Part shown: positions 1 through 6,651 of the stretch, one piece after another
How the letters are laid out: each line of letters begins with the position of its first letter
How positions within the stretch are numbered: the first letter of the stretch is position 1
IMG/VR virus record: IMGVR_UViG_3300037635_002892
Span: 1 to 21,870 of that record
DNA from: a virus
DNA: 21,870 nucleotides
Strand: one strand, 5' to 3'
The notes under the pieces: generated by a model
Seen by the model: only the letters and a program-made list of their open reading frames with translations
The model's database searches: none
What the model was told of the DNA's origin: nothing
Translations under genes and position numbers: made by a program

Positions 1-21
1 CAAGCAATAAAAAGTGTAATG

Positions 22-38
22 TTTACAGTAATTTACAG
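22..38. repeat. Short direct repeat TTTACAG x2, 10-bp period
   Basis: TTTACAG occurs at 22-28 and again at 32-38, so the two copies sit one helical turn apart. They lie upstream of the first promoter in the gene-free region 1-232. They could be a protein-binding site, but two 7-mers in AT-rich DNA can arise by chance, so no function is assigned. Confidence 0.35.
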
Positions 39-70
39 GTACCCTAGGCCCTAATCTGAAAATCCAACGG

Positions 71-126
71 GTCAAATTATTGACACCTACCCCCCCATTT
101 AGGGGGTTGACTGTCAAAAAATTGAC
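71..126. promoter_or_regulatory. Pair of inverted-repeat operator candidates
   Basis: GTCAA-N4-TTGAC occurs at 71-84 (spacer ATTA) and again at 113-126 (spacer AAAA). The two sites start exactly 42 bp apart, about four helical turns. An additional TTGAC half-site lies at 107-111, making TTGAC-T-GTCAA at 107-117. A C-run/G-run inverted repeat (90-96 with 102-106) lies between them. Dyads on the same helix face upstream of a promoter that drives an HTH regulator are typical of operators. The assignment to that regulator is inference. Confidence 0.5.
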
Positions 127-172
127 GCGCCCTGTTTTGCACTAACAATCGCCGATTTTTTGAACTACCCCC

Positions 173-201
173 TTGACTATGTGAAATACATTTCCTATTA
201 T
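173..201 (+). promoter_or_regulatory. Sigma-70-like promoter P1
   Basis: A TTGACT -35 box (173-178) is separated by exactly 17 bp from a TATTAT -10 box (196-201). These match the bacterial consensus at 5 of 6 positions each. Transcription would start near 208 and read the two genes beginning at 233 and 465. The operator-like dyads at 71-126 lie just upstream. Confidence 0.65.
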
Positions 202-232
202 CATCACAACAACTACAGTCATGGAGGCAAAG

Positions 233-484
233 ATGACAAAATACACAATCAAAGGGGGCGAGGGGCATTCGTTCCACGCAGATACAGACGCGGAGTTCAT
301 TCAGGGATTGCGTGAACACCACAAGCAGCCCATGCAGGATGATGGTAAGATGCTCAAGTTGATGGCTGCGACCTACTGTGAGTCTCGTCAGCGTTCATTC
401 AGGTTCTCAAGTGTCCCTGATTTTATTGAGGATTGCGTTAGGCACGGTGTTATGGAGGTTTCTGATGCAGAACGGGCGCGGTAA
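233..484 (+). CDS. Hypothetical protein, 83 aa
   Basis: This is the first gene of the window, directly behind promoter P1. An upstream in-frame ATG exists at 221, but it overlaps the GGAGG Shine-Dalgarno (223-227). That element is correctly spaced (5 nt) for the ATG at 233, so 233 is preferred. The 83-residue product is soluble and mixed in charge, with His-rich stretches (GHSFHAD, EHHKQP), a single Cys and no membrane segment. I do not recognise the family. Its end overlaps the start of the XRE regulator by 20 bp, so the two are probably translationally coupled. It may be a partner or small early protein, but nothing in the sequence proves a role. Confidence 0.6.
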   Translation: MTKYTIKGGEGHSFHADTDAEFIQGLREHHKQPMQDDGKMLKLMAATYCESRQRSFRFSSVPDFIEDCVRHGVMEVSDAERAR

Positions 485-851
485 GAGCAAGTATTCATCA
501 TGGACGCCGGAGGATTTAATTAACTTCCGTCAGGCTGCGGGGCTAAGCCGCCGTGAAATAGCGGACAGCTTGGGTGTTTCGTACAGAATGTACTGCTATT
601 ATGAGAGTGGGCACACAAAAATAGACTTGCCGCTCGAGTATGCTGTGCGATGGTTGACGCGCTCAGAAGAAAGTAGCGTATCAGTTGAAAATAGGGTCCA
701 AGGTACCCTGACCCCTTTCCAGAGGGAGCGGATAGACCGCTTATTGAATGGTATCCGTGCATACCCCATAGGCGATTTAGACGAGAGGGGGCAGAAAATT
801 TTATCACAATGTGTTGACGAGATTTCAGTATTAATCGAATCGGTTGCCTGA
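465..851 (+). CDS. XRE-family helix-turn-helix regulator, 128 aa
   Basis: The product is probably a DNA-binding transcriptional regulator. The N-terminal half has the Cro/CI-type HTH pattern: WTPEDLINFRQAAGLSRREI, then ADSLGVSYRMYCYYESG (about residues 12-48), with the usual LSRREIADSLGVS helix-turn-helix core. The C-terminal half (about 70-128) is helical and could dimerise. The frame is open upstream from 378, but the ATG at 465 has GGAGG at 454-458 with 6-nt spacing and the preceding stretch is not HTH-like, so 465 is chosen. It overlaps the upstream gene by 20 bp. Obvious candidate targets are the dyads at 71-126 and the P2 region at 844-905. A role as small terminase is less likely but cannot be excluded, since small terminases also use HTH folds and none is recognised elsewhere. 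Confidence 0.75.
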   Translation: MQNGRGKSKYSSWTPEDLINFRQAAGLSRREIADSLGVSYRMYCYYESGHTKIDLPLEYAVRWLTRSEESSVSVENRVQGTLTPFQRERIDRLLNGIRAYPIGDLDERGQKILSQCVDEISVLIESVA

Positions 852-872
852 AGAGGCAATTTCGCCTATTAT
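844..872 (+). promoter_or_regulatory. Promoter-like element P2 with overlapping hairpin
   Basis: TTGCCT (844-849) lies 17 bp from TATTAT (867-872), the same spacing and the same -10 hexamer as P1. The -35 box forms one arm of a perfect inverted repeat, TTGCCT-GAAG-AGGCAA (844-859), which also contains the regulator's stop codon. The element could therefore be an operator over a promoter, or a weak terminator for transcription from P1, since only three Ts follow. The -35 match is 4 of 6, so this is a plausible rather than a certain promoter. Confidence 0.45.
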
Positions 873-905
873 TATGCTATCAAATTAATTTGAGGCAGGC
901 GAAAT
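859..905 (+). promoter_or_regulatory. Leader inverted repeat covering a start region
   Basis: ATTTCGCCT (859-867) is the exact reverse complement of AGGCGAAAT (897-905). The 3' arm covers the end of the Shine-Dalgarno region (GAGG at 892-895 lies just before it) and the first two bases of the ATG at 904. In an mRNA from P1 the 9-bp stem could mask the start. An mRNA starting near 879 from P2 would lack the 5' arm. Regulation by this means is inference. Confidence 0.4.
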
Positions 906-3399
906 GATGCAAAACAACCCTATGGGCGCTCCTGCGCCTGCAAATCCTCAGACACCTGGTCTAAATTTTCAAAGTGACCCAGGTATGCGTTCTCAGTTCA
1001 AAGGCTTTATGTCGGGCTTGCAGGCCCGGCAGGCTCCTGCTCCTATGATGCAGCCGCCGATGGCGATGCCGACTGTGCCTCAGCAGATGGCAACTACGGA
1101 TATTTTCCAGCCTGTGCAGGCTTTCGCTGGTGGGGGTTCTGTTCCTCGTGAAACGAGCATGGGCGGCCTGCCACATATGCTTTCGTACATTACGCCAGGT
1201 GAGGCCGCTGTTTTGCAGGCTATGGGCGGCACGGGTCAGCCGGGTCCGGGCGGTGTTCCGTCATTTGTATATGACGAAGCTGGTATGGGGATGAGCCGAG
1301 GCTCTTTTACTAAAGGCCCTTCTATGGGGGACCGTTCTTTTGATTACACGAGTGCGGGCTTTAGTGACCCTAGCTTAGGCGATGACGACAACACATTAAG
1401 CATGGGGCAAACTCTTGGCGCCCCATCTATGGTTGCGGATTTGTTTTCTATGGGGAACGACAACCGTACGCAGCCCGGTCAGGTTCTGGTTGATGCGTTG
1501 ACGGCTAAAGACGCTAACATTCCTGAGATTGATGCGTTGCAAGACCAAATTAACCGTAAGCAACAGAATGAGGCGGCGCTTGCACAGGCAAATAGAAATG
1601 CGGCGATGCAGCAGGCTTCACAGGGAATTCAGTCAGTTATTCAGGGCAATCGTCAGTCAGATGCTGACGCTCTGGCGATACTTGATACCAGTATGGACAA
1701 TGAGTTATTGAATGGCGCATTAGACACTGGACCAGAGGCGCAAGATGCTTATGAACAGCGCCTTATTGCTGAGTATATTACTAATCGTGGTGGCAATGTA
1801 TCTGTTGACCCTATGACAGGCCAGGTTTCTGGCAACATTGACCAGGTTTTTGATATTGATACGACATTTGCTCCTTATGAGATTGATGGTATTTCTGCCC
1901 GGCCTATTCCAACACCAGCGCCTCGTCCGGGCACTTTGATTGATTACGCTGACCCGACACAGGTTCCGCGTAATTTACCGTCTGCACCGCCGTCTCGTCC
2001 GAATGCCATTTCAGAGGCTGCTGCGATACGCAATGCTGTAGACGACACTGGCGGTTATGATACGGCTGGTTTGAATGTTCCGACCCCACCTCAAGTTGGT
2101 GATTTAGCCGCTATGGGCGGGGGTGCTTTTCCGGCTGCTCCTCAGATGGAAAGCGTTTTGGACCGTGCGGCGCGTAAGGATGATATGTCTGGCGCCCGTC
2201 AATTGGTTCAGCGCGGCTTTGGCGCTGGCATGACGCCAATGGAACAGCTTGAGGCTCGCACTGGTCGTGAGTATGCGCCATTAGGCACATCCGACATTCC
2301 TAGCGTTGGCGCTGCACTTCAGGGCGCACTAAACGCTGCTGGGCGCGGCACTTCTCAGAAGCTGCTGGACAGAATTAATGCTGGCGGCACTCCTCAGTAT
2401 GACAATACAGGCCAGATTGTTGGCGTTTATACGCCGGACAGCGGATTATTTGGTGCCACTACTTACTTTGGCCGACCTGAGTACCGTGACCCTGCGCGTG
2501 AGCGGGAAGTTGCCCGTCAGTCTGGCGCGAGCACGCTTCCTGAGTCTGTTCTCAAGATTACCGACCCGAATTACGACTTTGGTGACGATGACGATGCTGC
2601 CAATTCATTCTTGCGCCGCTTGGTTCAGGGAAATCTTTTTGAGAAGGGGGGAGAGACACCCACCCCTTTTAGAGCTGGTGGCGGTGTAGGCCGTCAAGAT
2701 TATCAGGGCGGCACTATGCCTGGCGTTACTGGAAATGTGTCTGGCAGTACGACTTCTGATGCAGCATCTAGCCGAGCCACTGAGGGTGTAAATAGCGGCA
2801 CTGGACGTTCTTTCTCCGGCGCTGATTTGTACAGCAACCAGAACATGGCGCAGGACAATGTGCAGTCTGTGATGGCTGCCCCTGCATCTCAGCCGCAAAA
2901 CACTGTAAATGGTGGCCAGCTTGGCTCTCAGTCACCAGATGTTGTGCCTGCCACCGTTTCTGAAGGAGAGTTTTTGAACCCGCTTCAGCCTACAGCTCAA
3001 CAGCCTCAGAATATTCGTGAGCGCATTGCTTCTGTCGCGGATACTTCTACACCGACCATGGGAAATCTTTTGAGTGATTTGTTTAACTTTAGTTCCGACC
3101 CGAATGCGATGAGTGACTTAGAGCGCACACAGCTAGAGGTTCGCGCGGCAAAGGCGGCTCGTGGTGAAGATTACTATGGGCAGAACTTAACGCCGTCACT
3201 TGAGCAGGCATATAGCCAGGCTGGCATAGCGGCAGCCCCCGCTCCTGCCGGGGCTCTTCAAAGAGGGGTTTCTGGTGGTCAGCGTGTAAGTGTTCCTGTT
3301 GCGGCTCAGTATTTAAGCCCTCAACAGGTGGCAGCGGGCAAACAGGCTGGTGTTCAGATGAGGGGTGAGCTGCTTGGTTTGGGTGGTCGATATAATTAG
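904..3399 (+). CDS. Low-complexity virion-associated protein, 831 aa (putative)
   Basis: This large protein is rich in Gly, Ala, Pro, Gln and Met, with little sign of globular repeats. It is probably largely disordered. Residues 40-70 are a Met/Pro/Gln tract. Residues 74-80 (FAGGGSV) and 580-597 (EKGG...FRAGGGVGR) carry a Gly-Gly-x-Val-like motif also found at the C-termini of small proteins further downstream. The segment GLPHMLSYITPGEAAVLQAM (88-107) and VVPATVSEGEFLNP near residue 690 look like conserved islands. ATG codons at 904 and 907 both fit the GAGG at 892-895. The gene lies directly upstream of TerL, where a small terminase is often found, but its size and composition do not suggest one. 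A virion-internal or ejection-related protein is possible. I do not recognise the family. Confidence 0.7.
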   Translation: MMQNNPMGAPAPANPQTPGLNFQSDPGMRSQFKGFMSGLQARQAPAPMMQPPMAMPTVPQQMATTDIFQPVQAFAGGGSVPRETSMGGLPHMLSYITPGEAAVLQAMGGTGQPGPGGVPSFVYDEAGMGMSRGSFTKGPSMGDRSFDYTSAGFSDPSLGDDDNTLSMGQTLGAPSMVADLFSMGNDNRTQPGQVLVDALTAKDANIPEIDALQDQINRKQQNEAALAQANRNAAMQQASQGIQSVIQGNRQSDADALAILDTSMDNELLNGALDTGPEAQDAYEQRLIAEYITNRGGNVSVDPMTGQVSGNIDQVFDIDTTFAPYEIDGISARPIPTPAPRPGTLIDYADPTQVPRNLPSAPPSRPNAISEAAAIRNAVDDTGGYDTAGLNVPTPPQVGDLAAMGGGAFPAAPQMESVLDRAARKDDMSGARQLVQRGFGAGMTPMEQLEARTGREYAPLGTSDIPSVGAALQGALNAAGRGTSQKLLDRINAGGTPQYDNTGQIVGVYTPDSGLFGATTYFGRPEYRDPAREREVARQSGASTLPESVLKITDPNYDFGDDDDAANSFLRRLVQGNLFEKGGETPTPFRAGGGVGRQDYQGGTMPGVTGNVSGSTTSDAASSRATEGVNSGTGRSFSGADLYSNQNMAQDNVQSVMAAPASQPQNTVNGGQLGSQSPDVVPATVSEGEFLNPLQPTAQQPQNIRERIASVADTSTPTMGNLLSDLFNFSSDPNAMSDLERTQLEVRAAKAARGEDYYGQNLTPSLEQAYSQAGIAAAPAPAGALQRGVSGGQRVSVPVAAQYLSPQQVAAGKQAGVQMRGELLGLGGRYN

Positions 3400-3403
3400 G
3401 TAG

Positions 3404-4888
3404 ATGAGCAATCAATTTGATATACCTCTTGAATTCCTTACTGACGATGAAATAGCAGAGCTTAGTAAGGTAGTAGGGCGATTAGATGAGGTGTCTAAAA
3501 GGGACGAGTCGCAGGGCGACTTCATGTCTTTTGTTAAGCAAGTTTGGCCTACTTTTGTAGAGGGTAATCATCACAAGATATACGCAGACAAGCTTCAGAA
3601 GGTTGCTGAGGGGAAAATAAAGCGTTTAATTGTGAATATGCCGCCCCGGCATACTAAGTCTGAGTTTGCCAGTTATCTGTTTCCTTCGTGGTTAATGGGT
3701 AGGAAGCCCGATACCAAGATTATTCAAGCGACACACACGGCTGAGTTGGCTGTGGGTTTTGGTCGTAAGGTTAAGAACCTCATTGACAGTGAGGTGTACC
3801 GCGATGTTTTTCCTGACTTGGCTTTGGCGTCTGATGCCAAGGCTTCAGGGCGTTGGAGTACAAGTAAAGGTGGGGAATATTATGCCGTGGGTGTTGGTGG
3901 CGCGTTGGCTGGTCGTGGTGCTGATTTGTGTATTATTGATGACCCTGTTTCTGAACAGGATGCGTTATCACCCACAGCACTTGATAATATTTACGAGTGG
4001 TACACTTCAGGCCCCCGACAGCGCCTCCAGCCGGGAGGCTCAATAATTATCGTTATGACGCGGTGGAGTATCCGCGACTTGACGGCGAAGGTTTTACAGA
4101 AGCAGGCCGAGGGTGGCGCCGACCAGTGGGAGGTCGTTGAGTTTCCTGCCATTTTCCCTGATAACGACAAGGTTCTATGGCCTGAATATTGGAAAAAAGA
4201 GGAGTTAGAGTCTGTAAAGGCCTCTATTCCTGTAGCTAAATGGAACGCGCAGTATTTGCAGAACCCCACTGCTGAAGAGGGCGCGATTATTAAGAGGGAA
4301 TGGTGGAATGTATGGGATAGCGATAGCCCCCCAGCTTGCTCCTACATCATACAGTCGTATGACACCGCATTCTCTCAGTCAGAGAGAGCTGACTTTTCTG
4401 CCATTACTACTTGGGGTATTTTTGACCCTGGCGATGGAGATGGGGAGGCCATCATACTCTTGGATGCCCAGCGAGGTAGATGGGATTTTCCAGAGCTCAA
4501 GGAGCAAGCGCTCGAGTTATATGATGAGTTCGACCCCGACATGGTTCTGGTTGAACAGAAAGCTTCCGGCACTCCTTTAACGCAGGAATTACGGCGCATG
4601 GGCATTCCTGTGACGCCGTTTACGCCGTCTCGTGGCGCCGATAAATTTACCCGCATGAATGCCTGTGCACCTGTGTTCGAATCTGGTATGGTGTATAGGC
4701 CTGATATGAACTTCGCTGAAGAAGTCGTTGAGGAATGTGCCGCTTTTCCTAACGGCGAGCATGATGACTTGGCGGATTCGATGACACAGGCTATACTAAG
4801 GTTCAGGCAGGGTGGGTTTATTGTTGCTCCCACTGATTATGATGAAGATGATTACAGAGAGTTTCGTAGGAAACGGGAGTATTACTAA
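3404..4888 (+). CDS. terL: Terminase large subunit (TerL), 494 aa
   Basis: This is the ATP-driven packaging motor and nuclease that translocates phage DNA through the portal and cuts concatemers. The N-terminal ATPase shows a Walker A-like MPPRHTKSE (79-87), a Walker B DLCIIDD (174-180) and a coupling-type TRW (219-221). The C-terminal RNase H-like nuclease shows acidic residues in the expected places: D320 in QSYDTAF, E384 in VEQKASG, and D454/D455/D458 in EHDDLADS. Its length is usual for the family. It starts 4 nt after the upstream gene and its stop overlaps the next ATG (TAATG at 4886-4890). No neighbouring small terminase is recognised. All catalytic motifs are present, so it should be functional. 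Confidence 0.95.
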   Translation: MSNQFDIPLEFLTDDEIAELSKVVGRLDEVSKRDESQGDFMSFVKQVWPTFVEGNHHKIYADKLQKVAEGKIKRLIVNMPPRHTKSEFASYLFPSWLMGRKPDTKIIQATHTAELAVGFGRKVKNLIDSEVYRDVFPDLALASDAKASGRWSTSKGGEYYAVGVGGALAGRGADLCIIDDPVSEQDALSPTALDNIYEWYTSGPRQRLQPGGSIIIVMTRWSIRDLTAKVLQKQAEGGADQWEVVEFPAIFPDNDKVLWPEYWKKEELESVKASIPVAKWNAQYLQNPTAEEGAIIKREWWNVWDSDSPPACSYIIQSYDTAFSQSERADFSAITTWGIFDPGDGDGEAIILLDAQRGRWDFPELKEQALELYDEFDPDMVLVEQKASGTPLTQELRRMGIPVTPFTPSRGADKFTRMNACAPVFESGMVYRPDMNFAEEVVEECAAFPNGEHDDLADSMTQAILRFRQGGFIVAPTDYDEDDYREFRRKREYY

Positions 4889-5118
4889 TGGCTGGATGTG
4901 GTTCAAAACCTAAGAAGATGGAAAAGGGCGGCCCTACCGCTCCCATCATGTCTGATGAAGTAAAAGAGATTCGCAAGAGAAAGCGCAAAGAGCGCAATGC
5001 TAGTACAGAGCAAACTGAAATGCCTTCAAAGAAAATGCGCGAAGCTATGGCTAAAGGCTATAAAAATGGCGGCTGTGTGATGTCTGGGCGCGGCGGTAAA
5101 TTCAAGGGGATTTCGTAA
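4888..5118 (+). CDS. Small basic protein with C-terminal GG tag, 76 aa
   Basis: First of a run of small basic proteins between TerL and portal. The protein is rich in Lys and Arg, including the block EIRKRKRKERN in its middle. It ends in NGGCVMSGRGGKFKGIS, which is nearly the same as the end of the 86-aa protein at 5978-6238. A partial echo (KMEKGGP) occurs near the N-terminus. The start overlaps the TerL stop by one base, with GGGAG upstream. The tag codons contain AAGGGG (5104-5109), ideally placed (8 nt) to be the Shine-Dalgarno of the next gene. No enzymatic domain or membrane segment is seen. Its strong positive charge would fit nucleic-acid binding or packaging with the genome, but this is inference. 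Confidence 0.75.
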   Translation: MAGCGSKPKKMEKGGPTAPIMSDEVKEIRKRKRKERNASTEQTEMPSKKMREAMAKGYKNGGCVMSGRGGKFKGIS

Positions 5119-5120
5119 TG
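5062..5120 (+). repeat. Tag-coding DNA repeat, copy 1
   Basis: This 59-bp stretch encodes the end of the 76-aa protein plus the next start codon. It aligns without gaps to 6182-6240, with about 48 of 59 bases matching by my count. Many differences are synonymous, while AAG GGG ATT is invariant. The copy points to duplication or strong shared constraint. Confidence 0.7.
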
Positions 5121-5324
5121 GGTAAAGAAACTACAACTCAGCGAGTGGGTCAGCTTGCAATGAATAAGCGGGCTCCCCATGTGAAAATAGGCGGAAAGCA
5201 TAAAGGAATTCGTTTTACCGTGGACAAAGACGGTAATGTTGTTCGTCACTACAAAGACGGCGGCGCTGTCTGTCGTGGCATGGGCGCTGCAATGGGTGGC
5301 GGCAAATTTGTAGGAGTTAAGTAA
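5118..5324 (+). CDS. Small basic protein with C-terminal GG tag, 68 aa
   Basis: The product is a short basic protein whose centre (KHKGIRFTVDKDGNVVRHY) could form a small beta hairpin. It ends with DGGAVCRGMGAAMGG followed by KFVGVK, a longer version of the tag shared with its neighbours. The start is coupled to the previous stop (TAATG), with AAGGGG at 5104-5109. The last codons include GGAG (5313-5316), which sits 9 nt from the next ATG and can act as its ribosome site. No known fold is recognised. The protein resembles small proteins I associate with uncultured marine phages, without a known function. Confidence 0.75.
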   Translation: MGKETTTQRVGQLAMNKRAPHVKIGGKHKGIRFTVDKDGNVVRHYKDGGAVCRGMGAAMGGGKFVGVK

Positions 5325-5325
5325 G

Positions 5326-5751
5326 ATGCCTAAGAATCAATATTTAACAGCTATGGAAAAGGCCCTTTTGCAGATTGATAACCCTCAGACCAGAGCCCGC
5401 GCCCGTAAGGCCGAGTTAGCTCGCAAACGCGCTGGATTAAAGGTTGCTCAAGATGTAGAAGATATCAAGGCTGGCCGCAGAAACCCGATTATCGAGATTT
5501 TTGAAAATATGGCTGGCAAGTATGAAGATGGTGGCGAGGCTAAGAACAAGCCCGGCTCTACTTTTAAGCCTATGGATATGGGTGGCGACATTCTTAATTC
5601 ATACCTTGAGGGCATTGGCAACAGCAAGGATACCACTGTTAAGGGCGGTGCCAGAAAGCCGAAGCCGAAGAAAATGGCAAAAGGTGGTCATGTTTCTCCT
5701 CGTAAGGCGCAGGGCATGATGTATGGCGGCCAGGTTCGAAAGAAGAAGTAA
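5326..5751 (+). CDS. Basic helical protein with two GGxV motifs, 141 aa
   Basis: The N-terminal half is strongly helical and basic (ARARKAELARKRAGLKVAQD, about residues 24-43). The middle is Gly/Lys-rich, with EDGGEA near residue 67. The C-terminal 25 residues hold two further motifs, AKGGHVSPR and MYGGQVRKKK. They belong to the same GGxV theme as the neighbours but lack the terminal FKGI. It starts one base after the preceding stop and its own stop overlaps the next ATG (TAATG). It is probably a cytoplasmic or virion-internal protein. The family is not recognised. Confidence 0.75.
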   Translation: MPKNQYLTAMEKALLQIDNPQTRARARKAELARKRAGLKVAQDVEDIKAGRRNPIIEIFENMAGKYEDGGEAKNKPGSTFKPMDMGGDILNSYLEGIGNSKDTTVKGGARKPKPKKMAKGGHVSPRKAQGMMYGGQVRKKK

Positions 5752-5978
5752 TGGAAAAGATTGACGGCCTTACACTGAAGCAGATTATGGTAAAGGGGAC
5801 GACACAGGGTGTGTCTAGCCTTACCAATGCTCAGTACGATGCGTTCAACAAGGGCAACGCAAACATTAAGGCTGGTGTTCCAAACTTCAGCAAGAAGCCT
5901 CGTAAGTACGCTTCTGGCGGCGCGGTTCGTGGTTATGGTGCCGCGACCTCTGGCACAAATTTTAAGGGGATTTTCTAA
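5751..5978 (+). CDS. Small protein with C-terminal GG tag, 75 aa
   Basis: The first two thirds are helical and mildly basic (MEKIDGLTLKQIMVKGTTQG onward, with an Asn/Ala-rich stretch). The end is SGGAVRGYGAATSGT followed by NFKGIF, the shared tag. The start is coupled to the upstream stop through TAATG. Inside the tag codons AAGGGG (5964-5969) lies 8 nt from the next ATG at 5978, exactly as in the first tagged gene. The bodies of the tagged proteins are unrelated to each other as far as I can see, so the tag behaves like a transferable module. Function unknown. Confidence 0.75.
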   Translation: MEKIDGLTLKQIMVKGTTQGVSSLTNAQYDAFNKGNANIKAGVPNFSKKPRKYASGGAVRGYGAATSGTNFKGIF

Positions 5979-6238
5979 TGATTAGACAAGCTCCAAAGGC
6001 TGTGCGGAAAAGCAAAGGACCCAAATTACGTTATGAAGGTGGTAAGTTAGGGGACGCTCCTGACGCTGACGCTTTATTCTTGCAGCTAAGGCGTTTGCAG
6101 AGCGGTGATAATACGCTTTATCTTGACCCAGATGCTGAGGCAATAGAAAAAAGCCTTCGCGGCAAAAGGGTTGAGAAAATGAAAAATGGTGGCGCTGTGC
6201 TTTCTGGGCGTGGCGGTAAGTTTAAGGGGATTTTCTGA
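5978..6238 (+). CDS. Small basic protein with C-terminal GG tag, 86 aa
   Basis: The N-terminus is very basic (RQAPKAVRKSKGPKLRYEGG). The middle resembles a short helical domain (DALFLQLRRLQSGDNTLYLD). The end is NGGAVLSGRGGKFKGIF, differing from the 76-aa protein's tag at only a few positions. The stop TGA overlaps the next ATG (TGATG), and AAGGGG at 6224-6229 is again 8 nt from that ATG. Together with its neighbours it forms a five-gene cluster of basic proteins between TerL and portal. Its role is not known. Confidence 0.75.
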   Translation: MIRQAPKAVRKSKGPKLRYEGGKLGDAPDADALFLQLRRLQSGDNTLYLDPDAEAIEKSLRGKRVEKMKNGGAVLSGRGGKFKGIF

Positions 6239-6240
6239 TG
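6182..6240 (+). repeat. Tag-coding DNA repeat, copy 2
   Basis: This is the second copy of the tag-coding segment at 5062-5120, offset by 1120 bp. Recombination between the two copies would delete four intervening gene units while leaving an intact tag and ribosome site. Confidence 0.7.
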
Positions 6241-6651
6241 TCTGTTATCCGCATTGAAATCGACATGAATAGCATTGAGGACATGATTCCCGGCTACGGC
6301 GATGGGGATGATGACAACTTCGTGTGCCCTGTTGCTACGCAGGATGAGAATATAAACGAAGAAAATAAACAGGCTGCTGTGGACGAGTATTCTTATGGAC
6401 CAACAACTGCGACTTGGGAAAACAAGAACGCTCGTTGCGGTACTTGCCAATACTTTAATCTTCAGTCGTCTATGTTGAATTGTATCTCTGAGGGATTAGG
6501 CTTGGAGGAAGGTGTGGGCTATTGTGATAAGTTGCACTTTGCTTGCTCTATGGAGAAGATTTGCAATATGTGGGAACTAGGCGTTCCTAAAACAGATGGT
6601 GATTTAGAGGACTATCCTTCTGACATGGGCAACCAGAGGGATATTCTATAA
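6238..6651 (+). CDS. Cys-rich, possibly metal-binding protein, 137 aa
   Basis: The N-terminal 65 residues are acidic. The second half contains a compact cysteine cluster: C67-x2-C70 (RCGTCQYFN), C82, C96 (GVGYC), C103 and C109, ending in CNMWE. A further Cys lies at residue 30. The spacing CxxC...C...GYC resembles zinc-binding or small iron-sulfur (HiPIP-like) proteins. Similar Cys-rich proteins occur near portal genes of marine phages as far as I recall, without a proven function. It is translated from a TGATG overlap with AAGGGG as ribosome site. Its acidic character contrasts with the basic neighbours. Metal or cluster binding is inferred only from cysteine spacing. Confidence 0.7.
   Translation: MSVIRIEIDMNSIEDMIPGYGDGDDDNFVCPVATQDENINEENKQAAVDEYSYGPTTATWENKNARCGTCQYFNLQSSMLNCISEGLGLEEGVGYCDKLHFACSMEKICNMWELGVPKTDGDLEDYPSDMGNQRDIL

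Noticed and set aside
77-322. 81-codon minus-strand open frame across the first promoter
   Set aside because: It covers the promoter and the first gene antisense, has no ribosome site and a Cys-rich composition without family resemblance.
378-464. N-terminal extension of the XRE regulator
   Set aside because: The extension lies inside the upstream gene and has no ribosome site, while ATG 465 has GGAGG at ideal distance.
37-709. AGGTACCCT at 37-45 and again at 701-709
   Set aside because: A single 9-bp match without symmetry or sensible position relative to promoters; probably chance.
4375-4833. 152-codon minus-strand open frame inside terL
   Set aside because: It is antisense to conserved nuclease motifs, and its composition (Ser/Pro/Ala-rich) is that of a mirror frame.
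4888-4905. MAGCG as a lipoprotein signal
   Set aside because: There is no preceding hydrophobic segment, so the Cys cannot be a lipobox cysteine.
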